Origin: Agromyces sp. LHK192
GTDB lineage: Bacteria; Actinomycetota; Actinomycetes; Actinomycetales; Microbacteriaceae
Assembly: GCF_004006235.1 (NCBI RefSeq)
Contig: NZ_CP034753.1
Coordinates: forward strand, 2,542,001 to 2,606,000
Direction of reading: 5' to 3'
Length of the DNA: 64,000 nt
The notes below the pieces were generated by a model. The model was given only the letters and a program-made list of their open reading frames with translations. It was not told where the DNA came from and made no database searches. The position numbers were made by a program, and so were the translations under genes. Positions 24,442 through 33,962 of this stretch are shown here, piece after piece (within the stretch, counting starts at the first letter, position 1; every line of letters starts with the position of its first letter).

Positions 24442-25185
24442 TCACTCCCCCTGCGCCGCGAGCGCGGCAGCCTGGATGACCGCGAGGTCGGCGGTGCCGC
24501 CGAGCGCGAGGTCGAGCAGCGCGTCGAGTTCGCGCCGATCGAACGGCGCGCCCTCGGCCGTGCCCTGCACCTCGACGAACAGGCCCCTGCCGGTCGCGAC
24601 GACGTTCATGTCGGTCTCGGCCCGCACGTCCTCGACGTACGCGAGGTCGAGCATCGGCGTGCCGTCGATGATGCCCACGGAGACAGCCGAGACCGTGTCG
24701 ATGAGCGGCTTGGCCTTCTGGCCGACGAACTTCTTCTCGCGCGCCCACTCGATCGCGTCCGCGAGCGCGACGTAGGCGCCGGTGATGGCCGCCGTCCGCG
24801 TGCCGCCGTCGGCCTGCAGCACGTCGCAGTCGATCTGGATGGTGTTCTCGCCGAGCCCCTTCGTGTCGACGACGGCACGGAGGCTGCGCCCGATGAGCCG
24901 CGAGATCTCGTGCGTGCGTCCGCCGATGCGGCCCTTCACGCTCTCGCGATCGTTGCGGGTGTTCGTCGAGCGGGGCAGCATCGAGTACTCGGCGGTGATC
25001 CATCCCTTGCCGGAACCGTTCATCCAACGCGGCACGCCGTTCGTGAAGCTGGCCGTGCAGAGCACCTTGGTCCGGCCGAACGAGATGAGCGCGCTGCCCT
25101 CGGCGTGGGCGCTCCAGCCGCGTTCGATGACGACCTCGCGCAGCTGGTCGGGGGTGCGGCCGTCGGCGCGGATGAGATCGGTCAC
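24442..25185 (-). CDS. rph: Ribonuclease PH
   Basis: 247 residues. Phosphorolytic 3' exoribonuclease acting on tRNA 3' ends. [57 protein letters not shown] (with the phosphate-binding Arg), [20 protein letters not shown] and [20 protein letters not shown] are diagnostic. ATG overlaps the murI stop by 4 nt. Confidence 0.96.
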   Translation of the reverse strand: MTDLIRADGRTPDQLREVVIERGWSAHAEGSALISFGRTKVLCTASFTNGVPRWMNGSGKGWITAEYSMLPRSTNTRNDRESVKGRIGGRTHEISRLIGRSLRAVVDTKGLGENTIQIDCDVLQADGGTRTAAITGAYVALADAIEWAREKKFVGQKAKPLIDTVSAVSVGIIDGTPMLDLAYVEDVRAETDMNVVATGRGLFVEVQGTAEGAPFDRRELDALLDLALGGTADLAVIQAAALAAQGE

Positions 25186-26012
25186 GTGAGGAGTCCTTTC
25201 GGGAGGTGGATGGCTCCGGTCTGCACGAGCTCGACGCTCGGGATCTCGGGGCCGATGAGCCGGTTGGCGAGGTCGAGGAACGCGTCGGTCGACTCCCCCG
25301 TGGCCTCGTACCGGCGGGTGGGCGGCGCCGGGTCGCGGCGCTCCATGCCACGGCCGACGAGGACCCGGTAGACGTCGTTGGCGGTCTCGACGTCGCTGGA
25401 GACGAGGGTGACGTCCTCCCCCATGACGTAGGAGATCGCCCCCTTGAGGAACGGGTAGTGCGTGCAGCCGAGCACGAGCGTGTCGACACCGGCGCGCTTG
25501 AGCGGCGCGAGGTACTCCTCGGCGACGCTCAGCACCTCGTCACCCGTGGTGACGCCCTCCTCGACGAACTCGACGAACCGCGGGCACGCCCGGGTCGTGA
25601 GTTCGAGGTGCGGTGCCGCGGCGAACGCGTCGTCGTAGGCACGGGACTGGATCGTGCCCTGCGTGCCGATGACCCCCACCCGGCCTGATTTCGTGGCCGC
25701 GACCGCACGGCGCACGGCCGGCTGGATCACCTCGACGACCGGCACGTCGTAGCGCTCGCGCGCGTCGCGCAGCATCGCCGCCGAGGCCGTGTTGCACGCG
25801 ATCACGAGCATCTTCACGCCCTGGGCGACGAGGTCGTCGAGCACGGCGAGCGCGTAGCGCCGGACATCCGCGATCTTCTTCGGCCCGTAGGGCGAGTGCT
25901 CGAGGTCGCCGACGTACAGGACGGACTCGTGCGGCAGCTGGTCCATCACCGCGCGTGCGACGGTCAGCCCGCCGACGCCGGAGTCGAAGATGCCGATCGG
26001 TGCGTCCGTCAC
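25182..26012 (-). CDS. murI: Glutamate racemase
   Basis: 276 residues. Makes D-glutamate for peptidoglycan. Catalytic pair: Cys in [11 protein letters not shown] and Cys in [22 protein letters not shown] and SPYGPKK near the N-terminus also match. The start is GTG 26012: a TAAGCT -10 element ends 8 nt upstream on the same strand, which would place the other in-frame codon (TTG 26021) inside the promoter. Coupled to rph by an ATGA overlap. The divergent neighbour is pncB. Confidence 0.94.
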   Translation of the reverse strand: MTDAPIGIFDSGVGGLTVARAVMDQLPHESVLYVGDLEHSPYGPKKIADVRRYALAVLDDLVAQGVKMLVIACNTASAAMLRDARERYDVPVVEVIQPAVRRAVAATKSGRVGVIGTQGTIQSRAYDDAFAAAPHLELTTRACPRFVEFVEEGVTTGDEVLSVAEEYLAPLKRAGVDTLVLGCTHYPFLKGAISYVMGEDVTLVSSDVETANDVYRVLVGRGMERRDPAPPTRRYEATGESTDAFLDLANRLIGPEIPSVELVQTGAIHLPKGLLT

Positions 26013-26090
26013 GATCCTCAAGCTTAGACGCGGGGCGGCGACGCGGATGCCTCGAGCCCGTGATGCGGCATCCGTTCACCGCCCCGTGGG

Positions 26091-26096
26091 TAGGCT
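26091..26096 (+). promoter_or_regulatory. -10 element of leaderless pncB transcript
   Basis: TAGGCT, then six bases, then the GTG start at 26103, so transcription should begin at or next to the start codon. Confidence 0.6.
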
Positions 26097-26102
26097 CGAC
26101 CC

Positions 26103-27422
26103 GTGACCGGCTCAGCTGCCCTCTTCACCGACCGCTACGAACTCACGATGGTGGATGCCGCCCTGCTGGACGGGACGGCGCATCGCGAGAGCCTGTTCGA
26201 GGCGTTCGCCCGACGCCTGCCCGACGGGCGCCGATACGGCGTCGTCGCGGGCACCGGCCGACTGCTGGAGCTCATCGGGCGCTTCCGGTTCGAGGATGCC
26301 GACCTCGAGTGGCTCCGCACGAACGAGGTCGTGCGGCCGGCGACGCTCGACTGGCTCGCCGACTACCGGTTCCGCGGCGACGTGTGGGGCTACCGCGAGG
26401 GCGAGGCGTACTTCCCCGGTTCGCCGCTGCTCACGATCCAGGCGTCGTTCGCCGAGGCGGTGATGCTCGAGACGCTCGTGCTGTCGACCCTGAACTTCGA
26501 CTCGTCGGTCGCGAGCGCTGCGGCGCGCATGGTGTCGGTCGCGCTCGGCCGCCCCCTCGCCGAGATGGGCTCCCGCCGGACGAACGAGCGCTCGGCGGTC
26601 GCGGCGGCCCGCGCGGCCTACATCGCCGGGTTCGACGCGACGAGCAACCTCGAGGCAGGGCGGGCGTGGGGCATCCCCACCATGGGCACCGCGGCCCACG
26701 CGTTCACCCTGCTGCACGACAGCGAGGAGGAGGCGTTCCGCGCGCAGGTGGAGGCCTTCGGCCCGAAGACGACCCTGCTCGTCGACACGTACGACATCGA
26801 GCGCGGCGTGGAGACCGCGGTGCGCGTCGCCGGCACGGAGCTCGGCGCGGTCCGCATCGACTCGGGCGACCTGCCGACCGTCGTGGCGGCGGTCCGCGAC
26901 CAGCTCGACCGGCTCGGCGCCGTCGGGACGAAGATCACGGTCACGAGCGACCTCGACGAGTTCACGATCGCCGCGCTCTCCGGTGCCCCGGTCGACTCGT
27001 ACGGGGTCGGCACCTCGGTCGTGACCGGATCGGGCGCGCCCGCGGCCGGCATGGTGTTCAAGCTGGTGGCCCGTCGCGACGACGAGGGCGAGTGGGTGCC
27101 GGTGGCCAAGGCGTCGACGTCGAAGGCGTCGGTCGGCGGACGCAAGAACGCGGCCAGGCGCCTCGACTCGACCCACACGGCCCGCGAGGAGATCGTCTAC
27201 CTCGGGGACGGCCCAGACGGGGACGACGAGTTCGCCGCAGACGACCGGCTGCGTCCGTTGATGGTGCAGCTCATGCGCGACGGCGAAGCGGATGCCTCGT
27301 ACACGGGCCCGGCCGGCACGCGTGCGGCGCGCGAGCACCGCGCGTCGGTCATGCAGGAACTGCCCATCGAGGCGTTCCGGCTCGGCCGCGGCGAACCCGC
27401 AGTGCCGACGACCTACCGCTGA
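26103..27422 (+). CDS. pncB: Nicotinate phosphoribosyltransferase
   Basis: 439 residues. NAD salvage: nicotinate plus PRPP and ATP to NaMN. ALFTDRYELTMVDAALLDG is the typical N-terminus; the catalytic-His segment is around MGTAAHAFTLLHD; RIDSGDLPTVVAAVRDQLDR and GAPVDSYGVGTSVVTGSGAP are conserved PRTase regions. The C-terminal lid has ASTSKASVGGRKNAARR. It starts with GTG in a leaderless context. Convergent with the DUF3039 gene, a common actinobacterial neighbour. Confidence 0.95.
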   Translation: MTGSAALFTDRYELTMVDAALLDGTAHRESLFEAFARRLPDGRRYGVVAGTGRLLELIGRFRFEDADLEWLRTNEVVRPATLDWLADYRFRGDVWGYREGEAYFPGSPLLTIQASFAEAVMLETLVLSTLNFDSSVASAAARMVSVALGRPLAEMGSRRTNERSAVAAARAAYIAGFDATSNLEAGRAWGIPTMGTAAHAFTLLHDSEEEAFRAQVEAFGPKTTLLVDTYDIERGVETAVRVAGTELGAVRIDSGDLPTVVAAVRDQLDRLGAVGTKITVTSDLDEFTIAALSGAPVDSYGVGTSVVTGSGAPAAGMVFKLVARRDDEGEWVPVAKASTSKASVGGRKNAARRLDSTHTAREEIVYLGDGPDGDDEFAADDRLRPLMVQLMRDGEADASYTGPAGTRAAREHRASVMQELPIEAFRLGRGEPAVPTTYR

Positions 27423-27426
27423 GCGG

Positions 27427-27714
27427 TCACTCCTGCTTCATCCGCTCGTAGATCTCCTTGCACGTCGGGCAGACCGGGAACTTCTCGGGGTCGCGACCCG
27501 GCGTCCACTTCTTGCCGCACAGCGCCTTCACGGGCTTGCCGGTCAGCGCCGACTCCAGGATCTTGTCCTTCTTGACGTAGTGCGAGAAACGCTCGTGATC
27601 GCCCGGTTCGATGTGCTCCTCTTCGAGGAGCTTCTCGAGTTCGCGATCGAGCACCGAGGTGCCGCCGCCGGGCTGATCGGGGTCGGCGATGCTGGCCTGC
27701 GGGAAGTGGGACAT
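27427..27714 (-). CDS. DUF3039 domain protein, likely zinc-binding
   Basis: 95 residues. Matches the small conserved actinobacterial DUF3039 proteins: HERFSHYVKKDKILESALTG, then KALCGKKWTPGRDPEKFPVC and PTCKEIYERM. Three Cys in a C-x15-C-x2-C array suggest a zinc ribbon. Function unknown. It lies 4 nt from the convergent pncB stop. Confidence 0.92.
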   Translation of the reverse strand: MSHFPQASIADPDQPGGGTSVLDRELEKLLEEEHIEPGDHERFSHYVKKDKILESALTGKPVKALCGKKWTPGRDPEKFPVCPTCKEIYERMKQE

Positions 27715-27750
27715 GCGCTCGATTCTACGCGCCGGCCGGGCGTCGGGCGC

Positions 27751-29325
27751 CTACGCGCGGATCGCCGCCTGCAGGATCTCCGGGCCGCGGCGCACGAAGA
27801 TGCGGCCGCCGACGAAGATGCCGGCGACGAACACGACGAGGCCGGCACCGACTCCGGCGAAGAGCGAGATCACGTGCCACTCGGGGTCGACGACGATGCC
27901 GAGGCCGCCGAACCAGATCGCGGGCGCCGCGACCAGCAGCGCCCCGAGCATGACGGCCGTCTGCACGAGGGCACCCGACGCGCCGGTCGACTGCGGCTGC
28001 TGGAACGGGCTGTCGCCGGGCTTGACCACCGGGTACGGGAACCGTGCGCTCATGATCGACCCGATGCCGAGGCCCGCGAGCAGCAGCGCCGTGCTCACGC
28101 CGAGCACGCTCGGCAGCATGCGCCAGTCGTCGAGCACCAGCACGGTCACCGCACTGCCGAGGCCGATCACCACGATGCCGGCGACCAGCACGGGCACGAG
28201 GCGACCGAAGCGATCGGCGGCGCCGCGCACGCCTGATGCGACGTGCAGCCAGACCGCCGTCGAATCGTAGGCGACGTCGTTGTGGACGCTCCAGCCGAGG
28301 AACAGGGCCATGAGCGGCACCGGGATCAGCGGCAGGTACGAAGCGGGAACCCCGGCGATCGCGAGCGGCACGAGCACGAGCACCGGCACGACCGGGATGA
28401 TGATGAACGCGACCCAGTACCGGGGGTCTCGGAACCAGTACGTGAACGTTCGCGCCGCGACGGTCCCCGCGCCCGTGTGCGGCAGCAGGTCGAACCAGCC
28501 CAGGCCGCGGTAGCTGCGCGTCGACGGTTGGCGTCCGGGCGTCACCAGCATGTGCGCGACGAGGCGCTGCCAGCCGAGCCAGATGAGCCCGGCCGTCCCG
28601 GCGGCGATGAGGAGCTTCAGCAGCGCAGCGCCCCAGGCGCCGGCGGCGGCGTCACCCGGCGCGGCGAACACGGCGCCGAGCGGAGTCCAGCCGAGGAATC
28701 CGCCTGCGGATTCGAGGAGCGGCACGCCGAACTCGCTCCAGTCCATCGTCACGAGGAGCACGAGCACGGGGGCGATCGCGACGAGCAGCAGCACGCCGAG
28801 CACGCCCATGAACTCCTTCGCGCGCCGGCTCGTGAGGACGAGCGATGCGATGCCGGTCGTGACGCGTGCGATCAGGATGCAGGTGGCGAGCGCGATCGGC
28901 GCGCACACGACGGCGAGCAGCGTCTCGCCGAACCCGCGCGACCAGGTCACGATCGTGCCGGTGAGGACGATCGCGAGTACGAGCGCCGGCACGCCCACGA
29001 GCGCGGCGAGGCCGAGTCCGAGCGCGAGGGTCCGATCGGGGATGCCGAACAGCGCGAACCGGCGCGGATCGAGCGCATCGTCGCTGCCGAAGATCAGCGG
29101 CAGCAGGATGAACCCGCCGAGCGTCAGCGCACCGGCGACGGTGATCGCGTCCCGCAGGAGTTCGACGTCGTCGAAGCCGCGCAACCCGACGAGGACGGCG
29201 AACAGCGCGATCGCCAAACCGAGCCCGTACACGAGTCCGAGGACGATCCCGACGACATGCCAGGTACTGCGACGGAAGCCGTTGCCGAGCAGCTGCAGCC
29301 TCAGTCGGAGAAACTGTGCAACCAT
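27751..29325 (-). CDS. ABC exporter permease, about 12-14 TM helices
   Basis: 524 residues, almost entirely hydrophobic helices with a short basic N-terminus (MVAQFLRLRLQLLGNGFRR). It belongs to the ABC-2-like large permeases paired with a single ATPase in Actinobacteria; no soluble domain. ATG 29325 overlaps the ATPase stop by 25 nt, confirming one transcript and the pairing. A cytosolic loop LVTPGRQPSTRSYRGLGWFD joins the halves. Cargo unknown. Confidence 0.83.
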   Translation of the reverse strand: MVAQFLRLRLQLLGNGFRRSTWHVVGIVLGLVYGLGLAIALFAVLVGLRGFDDVELLRDAITVAGALTLGGFILLPLIFGSDDALDPRRFALFGIPDRTLALGLGLAALVGVPALVLAIVLTGTIVTWSRGFGETLLAVVCAPIALATCILIARVTTGIASLVLTSRRAKEFMGVLGVLLLVAIAPVLVLLVTMDWSEFGVPLLESAGGFLGWTPLGAVFAAPGDAAAGAWGAALLKLLIAAGTAGLIWLGWQRLVAHMLVTPGRQPSTRSYRGLGWFDLLPHTGAGTVAARTFTYWFRDPRYWVAFIIIPVVPVLVLVPLAIAGVPASYLPLIPVPLMALFLGWSVHNDVAYDSTAVWLHVASGVRGAADRFGRLVPVLVAGIVVIGLGSAVTVLVLDDWRMLPSVLGVSTALLLAGLGIGSIMSARFPYPVVKPGDSPFQQPQSTGASGALVQTAVMLGALLVAAPAIWFGGLGIVVDPEWHVISLFAGVGAGLVVFVAGIFVGGRIFVRRGPEILQAAIRA

Positions 29326-31415
29326 TCCAACCCCTCCGCGGCCTTGCGCCCGCCTGCGAGCTCGACGAACCGGTCCTCGAGCGTGTCTCCCGCCCGGACC
29401 TCGTCGAGCGTGCCCTGGGCGAGCACTCGGCCGGCCACGACGATCGCGACCGAGTCGCAGACGCGCTCGATCAGGTCCATCCCGTGGCTGGAGAGGACGA
29501 CGGTCCCGCCGCCGGCGACGTACCGTTCGAGGATCTCGGTGAGGTTGGCCGCCGACACGGGATCCACCGATTCGAACGGCTCGTCGAGCACGAGGATGCG
29601 CGGCGAGTGGATCATGGCGCACGCCAGCGCGATCTTCTTCGTCATGCCAGCCGAATAGTCGGCGACGAGTCGATCGATCGCGTCCTCGAGGCCGAACGCC
29701 TGCACGAGGTCGGCCGAGCGTTCGCGCACCGTGCGCTGGTCGAGCCCGCGCAGGGTGCCCGAGTAGTCGAGGAGCTGGGCGCCCGTGAGCCGATCGAACA
29801 GGCGCAGGCGATCCGGCAGGACACCCGTCATGCGCTTCGCCGCACGCGGATCGGCCCAGACGTCGACGTCGTGGATCCGTACCGTGCCCGAGTCCGGCCG
29901 CAGCAGGCCGGTGACCATCGACAGCGTCGTCGTCTTGCCGGCGCCGTTCGGGCCGACGACGCCGAAGAACGATCCGGCGCGCACGTCGAGCGAGATGCCG
30001 TCGACCGCGAGCGTCGGCCCGTACTGCTTCGTCAGCCCCTCGACCTGCAGCACCGAGGGCGCCTCGGGCGACGGCGCCGGGCGCGCGACCCGAAGCGTTC
30101 GCTGCTTGCGACCGGCCGGGGTGGTCGGCGTGGACGGGAACCGGACGGTTTCGTCGGACGCGGCGGATGCCTCGGGCGCCTCGAGCGTGCGCGCCGCGAC
30201 GACGGCGGCGGTGACCGCTGCGGCGACCGACTCCGGCTCGGCAGCCGCTTCGGGCTCGGGCTCGACCAGGTCCTTGGGCTCCGGATCCGGTTCCGCGATG
30301 GCCTCGGGCTCCGGTTCGGCGATCGCGTCGGGCTCCGGTTCGGGCTTCGGCTCCGGCTCGGACTCCACAGACGCCTCGGCCTCCGGTTCGGCTTCCGGCT
30401 CCGCCGGCTCCGCCGCCGGAACAGGAACCGTCGGCGACGTGTCCGCGACCGGCTCCGGCTTCGAAGTCGGAACGGCAGCGGCCGTCGCAGTGGCGGCGGT
30501 CGCGACGGCTGCGGCGATGGCCTCGTCGTCGAGCACCCCCCGCTCGGCGATCTCCGTCGCAGCGGACTCGGGCTGCTCCGCGTCCGCGATCTTGCGCGGC
30601 CGTTCTGCGGCCGTCGTCTCCGTCGTCAGCGATGCTGCGACGCGCGGGGTCTGCCGCTTCCGTGCGGTCGACTCCGCGGCCCGAGCTCGGGCGGCGGCCG
30701 TCGACGCGGCACCCTTCTCGGCGGTGGTCCTGGCACTGCCCGCCGCACGCGCCCGCGACGACGCCGAGGACTTCGAGGCCGATCGGGAGGCAGGGGTGCG
30801 CTTCGACGCACCCGTCGAACGGTCGGTCGAGGCGGGCGTCGTGTCGGTCGAGGCGGGCGTCGTGTCGGTCGACGCGGGCGGCGCAGCATCCGTCTCCGCG
30901 GCCGGCGATTTCGCGACCCCGGTTCTCGAGGCGGCCGGCTTCGCCGTGCCGGTCTTCGCCGGCGACTTCGCCGCACCCGACTTCGATGCGGTCGTCTTCG
31001 CGGCGCCCGACTTCGATGCGGTCGACTTCGCGGGACCGGGCTTCTCGGACGGGGCCGCCTGCTCACCGTCCGCAGGGCCCACGGCCTGGACCGACTCCGC
31101 GCCGGGCTCGGCGGCGGCCGGACGCTTCGCCGTGGCGGGACGCTTCGCCGCCGCCGGACGCTTCGCGGGCGCGGGGCGCTTCGCGGCCGAGCTCCCCGAT
31201 GCTGCCGGAGTGCGGCTTCGCGTCGGCTTCGGGGCCTCCGCCGCGGCGTCCGCATCCGCGGCACGATCGGCAGGGCCGCGCGCCGGGGCGCGACGCGCTG
31301 TCGACGCCGCCCGCGGGCTCCGACTCGGGGCGGACGCACCCCGTGAATCGGTCGTCCCCCGGCCGGTGTCTCCTCGCGTCTCGTCGTCGTTTGCTTCGCG
31401 CGAACCAGAAGTCAC
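29301..31415 (-). CDS. ABC transporter ATPase with ~450-residue disordered N-terminal extension
   Basis: 704 residues. The ATPase is only the last 250: QVEGLTKQYGPTLAVDGISL, Walker A GPNGAGKTT, Q-loop region, variant signature DYSAGM (instead of LSGGQ), Walker B ILVLDEPF and SSHGMDLIERVCD. Residues 1-453 are low complexity: Lys/Ala/Pro repeats like AAKRPAAAKRPATAKRPAAA (histone H1-like), Thr/Ser repeats (ASTDTTP), then a Glu/Pro-rich acidic part (EPEAEPEAEASVESEPEPK). Such a tail is not needed for ATPase work; it may bind nucleic acid, polymer or a partner. It is expressed with the permease. Confidence 0.85.
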   Translation of the reverse strand: MTSGSREANDDETRGDTGRGTTDSRGASAPSRSPRAASTARRAPARGPADRAADADAAAEAPKPTRSRTPAASGSSAAKRPAPAKRPAAAKRPATAKRPAAAEPGAESVQAVGPADGEQAAPSEKPGPAKSTASKSGAAKTTASKSGAAKSPAKTGTAKPAASRTGVAKSPAAETDAAPPASTDTTPASTDTTPASTDRSTGASKRTPASRSASKSSASSRARAAGSARTTAEKGAASTAAARARAAESTARKRQTPRVAASLTTETTAAERPRKIADAEQPESAATEIAERGVLDDEAIAAAVATAATATAAAVPTSKPEPVADTSPTVPVPAAEPAEPEAEPEAEASVESEPEPKPEPEPDAIAEPEPEAIAEPDPEPKDLVEPEPEAAAEPESVAAAVTAAVVAARTLEAPEASAASDETVRFPSTPTTPAGRKQRTLRVARPAPSPEAPSVLQVEGLTKQYGPTLAVDGISLDVRAGSFFGVVGPNGAGKTTTLSMVTGLLRPDSGTVRIHDVDVWADPRAAKRMTGVLPDRLRLFDRLTGAQLLDYSGTLRGLDQRTVRERSADLVQAFGLEDAIDRLVADYSAGMTKKIALACAMIHSPRILVLDEPFESVDPVSAANLTEILERYVAGGGTVVLSSHGMDLIERVCDSVAIVVAGRVLAQGTLDEVRAGDTLEDRFVELAGGRKAAEGLEWLHSFSD
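30823..30880 (-). repeat. 21-bp tandem repeat in ATPase N-terminal region
   Basis: Nearly three copies of a 21-bp unit (TCGGTCGAGGCGGGCGTCGT plus G on the plus strand), encoding the repeated ASTDTTP heptapeptide. It marks recent in-frame expansion of the disordered part. Confidence 0.8.
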
Positions 31416-31700
31416 CCGGCAACGGTATCAACGTGGGCCGCCGCAGTGCTCCCCCGACGGCGTATTTCATCCCCGAGGGGGATCGAAACCTGTGCGTAGC
31501 CTGAGCGAAACGTCACGATCGAATGACGACCGTCCACAGTTCCCGGCGCTCGTCGAGGTCGACCGGATAGGCTGGCCGCGGCATAACGGCGTGTCCACTT
31601 CCAGACTTCCGGGTGAACGACGGGCGAACGATCGGCAGCAGGCGATGAGCCGCGGTGCGATCGGGCCCGGCAACCGCACCCGACCACCGAAGGAGATGCA

Positions 31701-32393
31701 GTGTCCACCCAGATCGTGATCCTCGCAGCCGGCATGGGAAGCCGGCTCGGGCGTTCCCTCCCGAAACCCCTCACCGAGCTCAGCGACGGCCGCACCATCA
31801 TGCGCCAGCAGTTCGACAACATCGAGCACGCATTCGGCCCGAAGCCGAGCGTGACCATCGTCGTCGGCTACAAGCTCGAGCACATCATCGAGGCGTTCCC
31901 GCAGGCGTCCTTCGTCTACAACGAGGAGTACGACCAGACGAACACCTCGAAGTCGCTCATGCGTGCGCTGAAGGCCTCGCAGCCCGGTGGCGTGCTCTGG
32001 ATGAACGGCGACGTCGTGTTCGACCCGGCGATCCTCGACCGCGCGCTTCCCTTCATCGAGCGCGACCAGTCGTTCGTGACGGTCAACACCGCGAAGGTCT
32101 CCGACGAGGAGGTCAAGTACACGACGAGCGCCGAGGGCTACATCAAGGAGCTCTCGAAGACCGTCCGCGGCGGACTCGGCGAGGCGGTCGGCATCAACTA
32201 CATCTCGAGCCGCGACAAGGCGACCTTCCTCGCGCACCTGCAGCGCGTCGGCGACCAGGACTACTTCGAGCGCGGCCTCGAGCTCGCGATCGAGCGCAAC
32301 GGCCTGCTCGTCGAGCCGATGGACGTCTCCGACCTCTACGCGGTCGAGATCGACTTCGCCGAAGACCTGGAGCGCGCGAACCACTTCGTGTGA
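31701..32393 (+). CDS. Sugar/choline-phosphate nucleotidyltransferase (LicC-like)
   Basis: 230 residues. Rossmann nucleotidyltransferase: IVILAAGMGSRLGRSLPKPL holds the GxG-x2-R and PKPL motifs; TIVVGYKLEHI and LWMNGDVVFDP (Asp metal site) follow. The closest named type is the phosphocholine/CTP cytidylyltransferase LicC, so it may activate an alcohol phosphate as a CDP derivative for the CDP-alcohol phosphotransferase at 38143. GTG start, with AAGGAG 8 nt upstream. A strong terminator follows. Confidence 0.85.
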   Translation: MSTQIVILAAGMGSRLGRSLPKPLTELSDGRTIMRQQFDNIEHAFGPKPSVTIVVGYKLEHIIEAFPQASFVYNEEYDQTNTSKSLMRALKASQPGGVLWMNGDVVFDPAILDRALPFIERDQSFVTVNTAKVSDEEVKYTTSAEGYIKELSKTVRGGLGEAVGINYISSRDKATFLAHLQRVGDQDYFERGLELAIERNGLLVEPMDVSDLYAVEIDFAEDLERANHFV

Positions 32394-32414
32394 CCCGACC
32401 GGACCTGCACCACA

Positions 32415-32451
32415 GCAGAAGAGCGGATGCCCGAGGCATCCGCTCTTCTGC
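32415..32451. terminator. Bidirectional terminator built from a GGATGCC dyad
   Basis: Perfect 17-bp stem GCAGAAGAGCGGATGCC / GGCATCCGCTCTTCTGC with a CGA loop, between convergent genes. The stem contains the genome-frequent GCGGATGCC motif as an inverted pair. Confidence 0.85.
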
Positions 32452-32507
32452 GTGTACGGGGTGAGTGTAGGGCGCTCGCCGGAACAGGCGCCCGTCAGCG
32501 TCGGGGT

Positions 32508-33056
32508 TCAGGCTCGGGTGGGCTGGTTGCGACTGACGCCGGAGCGTTCGAGGGCACGGGCGATGAGCCGTCCGATCCACGTGAACAGGACCGGACTCGC
32601 GACCCAGCACACGAGCGCGACGACCCACGCCCACCACGCGTAGTGCTCGGCACCGAGCGCGAAGAAGACGCCCACGGCGAGCACGAGTCCGGCGAGTCCG
32701 CCCGCGACGTAGAACATCCACGGGTCCCAGCGGCGGTACCTGGCGATGAGGAACGGGATCTCCAGCAGCACGCCGACGAGCAGGCCCGTGCCGACGTACC
32801 GCCAGAACCACCAGGGTGCGAACGCCGCGCCGACGAGGCCCGCGATGAGCCCCGCGAGCAGCCCGGTGCCCGGCCGCTTCAGCAGTGCGAGGGCGACGAC
32901 GCTGGGCAGGAAGTGCGAGCCCGCGGTGAGTCCGTAGAACAGCGGGCCGAACGCCGCGAACGCCGCGGCGAGGTATCCGGATGCACCGGCGACCAGTCCC
33001 CCGCCCACGCCGATCGCAGCGCAGGTCAGCAGGATCCGGGTGCTCGCACGATGCAT
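32508..33056 (-). CDS. ECF transporter S component, YkoE-like
   Basis: 182 residues, five or six TM helices. Features: YLAAAFAAFGPLFYGLTAGS, HFLPSVVALALLKRPGTGLL, then AGLIAGLVGAAF; this pattern is seen in YkoE (hydroxymethylpyrimidine/thiamine) S components. No ECF ATPases or T component lie near, so it would depend on a shared module elsewhere. No TPP riboswitch was visible upstream. Basic C-terminus. Confidence 0.72.
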   Translation of the reverse strand: MHRASTRILLTCAAIGVGGGLVAGASGYLAAAFAAFGPLFYGLTAGSHFLPSVVALALLKRPGTGLLAGLIAGLVGAAFAPWWFWRYVGTGLLVGVLLEIPFLIARYRRWDPWMFYVAGGLAGLVLAVGVFFALGAEHYAWWAWVVALVCWVASPVLFTWIGRLIARALERSGVSRNQPTRA

Positions 33057-33161
33057 CCTGCCAACCTACCGCCGCCGTCTCCACGATGGGTGACGGTTGC
33101 GCGACGAGACGGCGACGCGGCGCGCACCGGCCGCCGCGCCGTGCCCATCTACGATGGGAGC

Positions 33162-33962
33162 GTGACCAGCTACGCCGACACGCACCCGCTCCAGCGGACG
33201 CGGTGGTCGCGGTACCGTCACTCGCTCTGGCTGCTCACGACGCGCGACCTGAAGGTGCGGTACTCCACGTCGGCGCTCGGCTACCTGTGGTCCGTGCTCG
33301 ACCCGCTCGTCATGGCGGGCATCTACTGGTTCGTGTTCACCCAGGTGTTCCAGCGCCCGGTCGGCACCGATCCCTACATCGTCTTCCTCCTCGCCGCGCT
33401 CCTGCCGTGGATGTGGTTCAACGGCGCCGTGTCCGATTCGACCCGGGCGTTCCTCAAGGACGCGAAGCTGGTCCGCTCGACGATGATCCCCCGGACGATC
33501 TGGGTCAACCGGATCGTGCTGTCGAAGGGCATCGAGTTCGTCCTCGCGATCCCGGTGCTGGCCCTGTTCGCGATCGTCGCGGGGGCATCCGTGTCCTGGC
33601 AGCTCGTCTACTTCCCGCTCGCGATCCTGATCCAGGCGGTGCTCACCGCCGGCCTCTCGCTCATCGTCGCGCCGCTCGTCGTGTTCTTCCGCGACCTCGA
33701 GCGGGCGGTGAAACTGGTGCTTCGCTTCCTGTTCTACGCCTCGCCGATCATCTACGGGGCGACCGACCTCCCCGACGGACTCGAGTTCTGGGCGGCCTTC
33801 AACCCGCTCACCGGCATCTTCGGCCTGTACCGCGCGGGATTCTTCCCCGAGCAGCTCATCTGGTTCGAGGTGGCCGTCAGCGCGGCGATGTCGGTGCTGT
33901 TCCTCCTCATCGGGCTCCAGGTCTTCCGCGCCACGGAGCGCCACGTGCTGAAGGAGATCTGA
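33162..33962 (+). CDS. ABC-2 type polysaccharide/teichoic acid export permease (TagG-like)
   Basis: 266 residues, six TM helices, ABC2_membrane family as in TagG/Wzm. Motifs: SLWLLTTRDLKVRYSTSALG, YLWSVLDPLVMAGIYWFVFT and the C-terminal FNPLTGIFGLYRAGFF. It exports a lipid-linked surface polymer with the ATPase encoded next. GTG 33162 starts 6 nt after a TACGAT -10 element (33150-33155), so the mRNA is probably leaderless; GGGAG also precedes it. The stop overlaps the next ATG. Confidence 0.9.
   Translation: MTSYADTHPLQRTRWSRYRHSLWLLTTRDLKVRYSTSALGYLWSVLDPLVMAGIYWFVFTQVFQRPVGTDPYIVFLLAALLPWMWFNGAVSDSTRAFLKDAKLVRSTMIPRTIWVNRIVLSKGIEFVLAIPVLALFAIVAGASVSWQLVYFPLAILIQAVLTAGLSLIVAPLVVFFRDLERAVKLVLRFLFYASPIIYGATDLPDGLEFWAAFNPLTGIFGLYRAGFFPEQLIWFEVAVSAAMSVLFLLIGLQVFRATERHVLKEI

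Noticed and set aside
24440..25489. Upstream extension of the rdgB frame across rph
   Set aside because: Out of frame with the well-conserved RNase PH; the RdgB N-terminus starts cleanly at 24439.
29316..31346. 676-codon open frame on the plus strand, antisense to the ABC ATPase
   Set aside because: Arg/Gly-rich product without domains; it is open only because of the high-GC third positions of the real minus-strand gene.
32460..33160. TPP riboswitch for the YkoE-like gene
   Set aside because: The 5' gap is only about 100 nt and lacks the CTGAGA and ACCTG core motifs.
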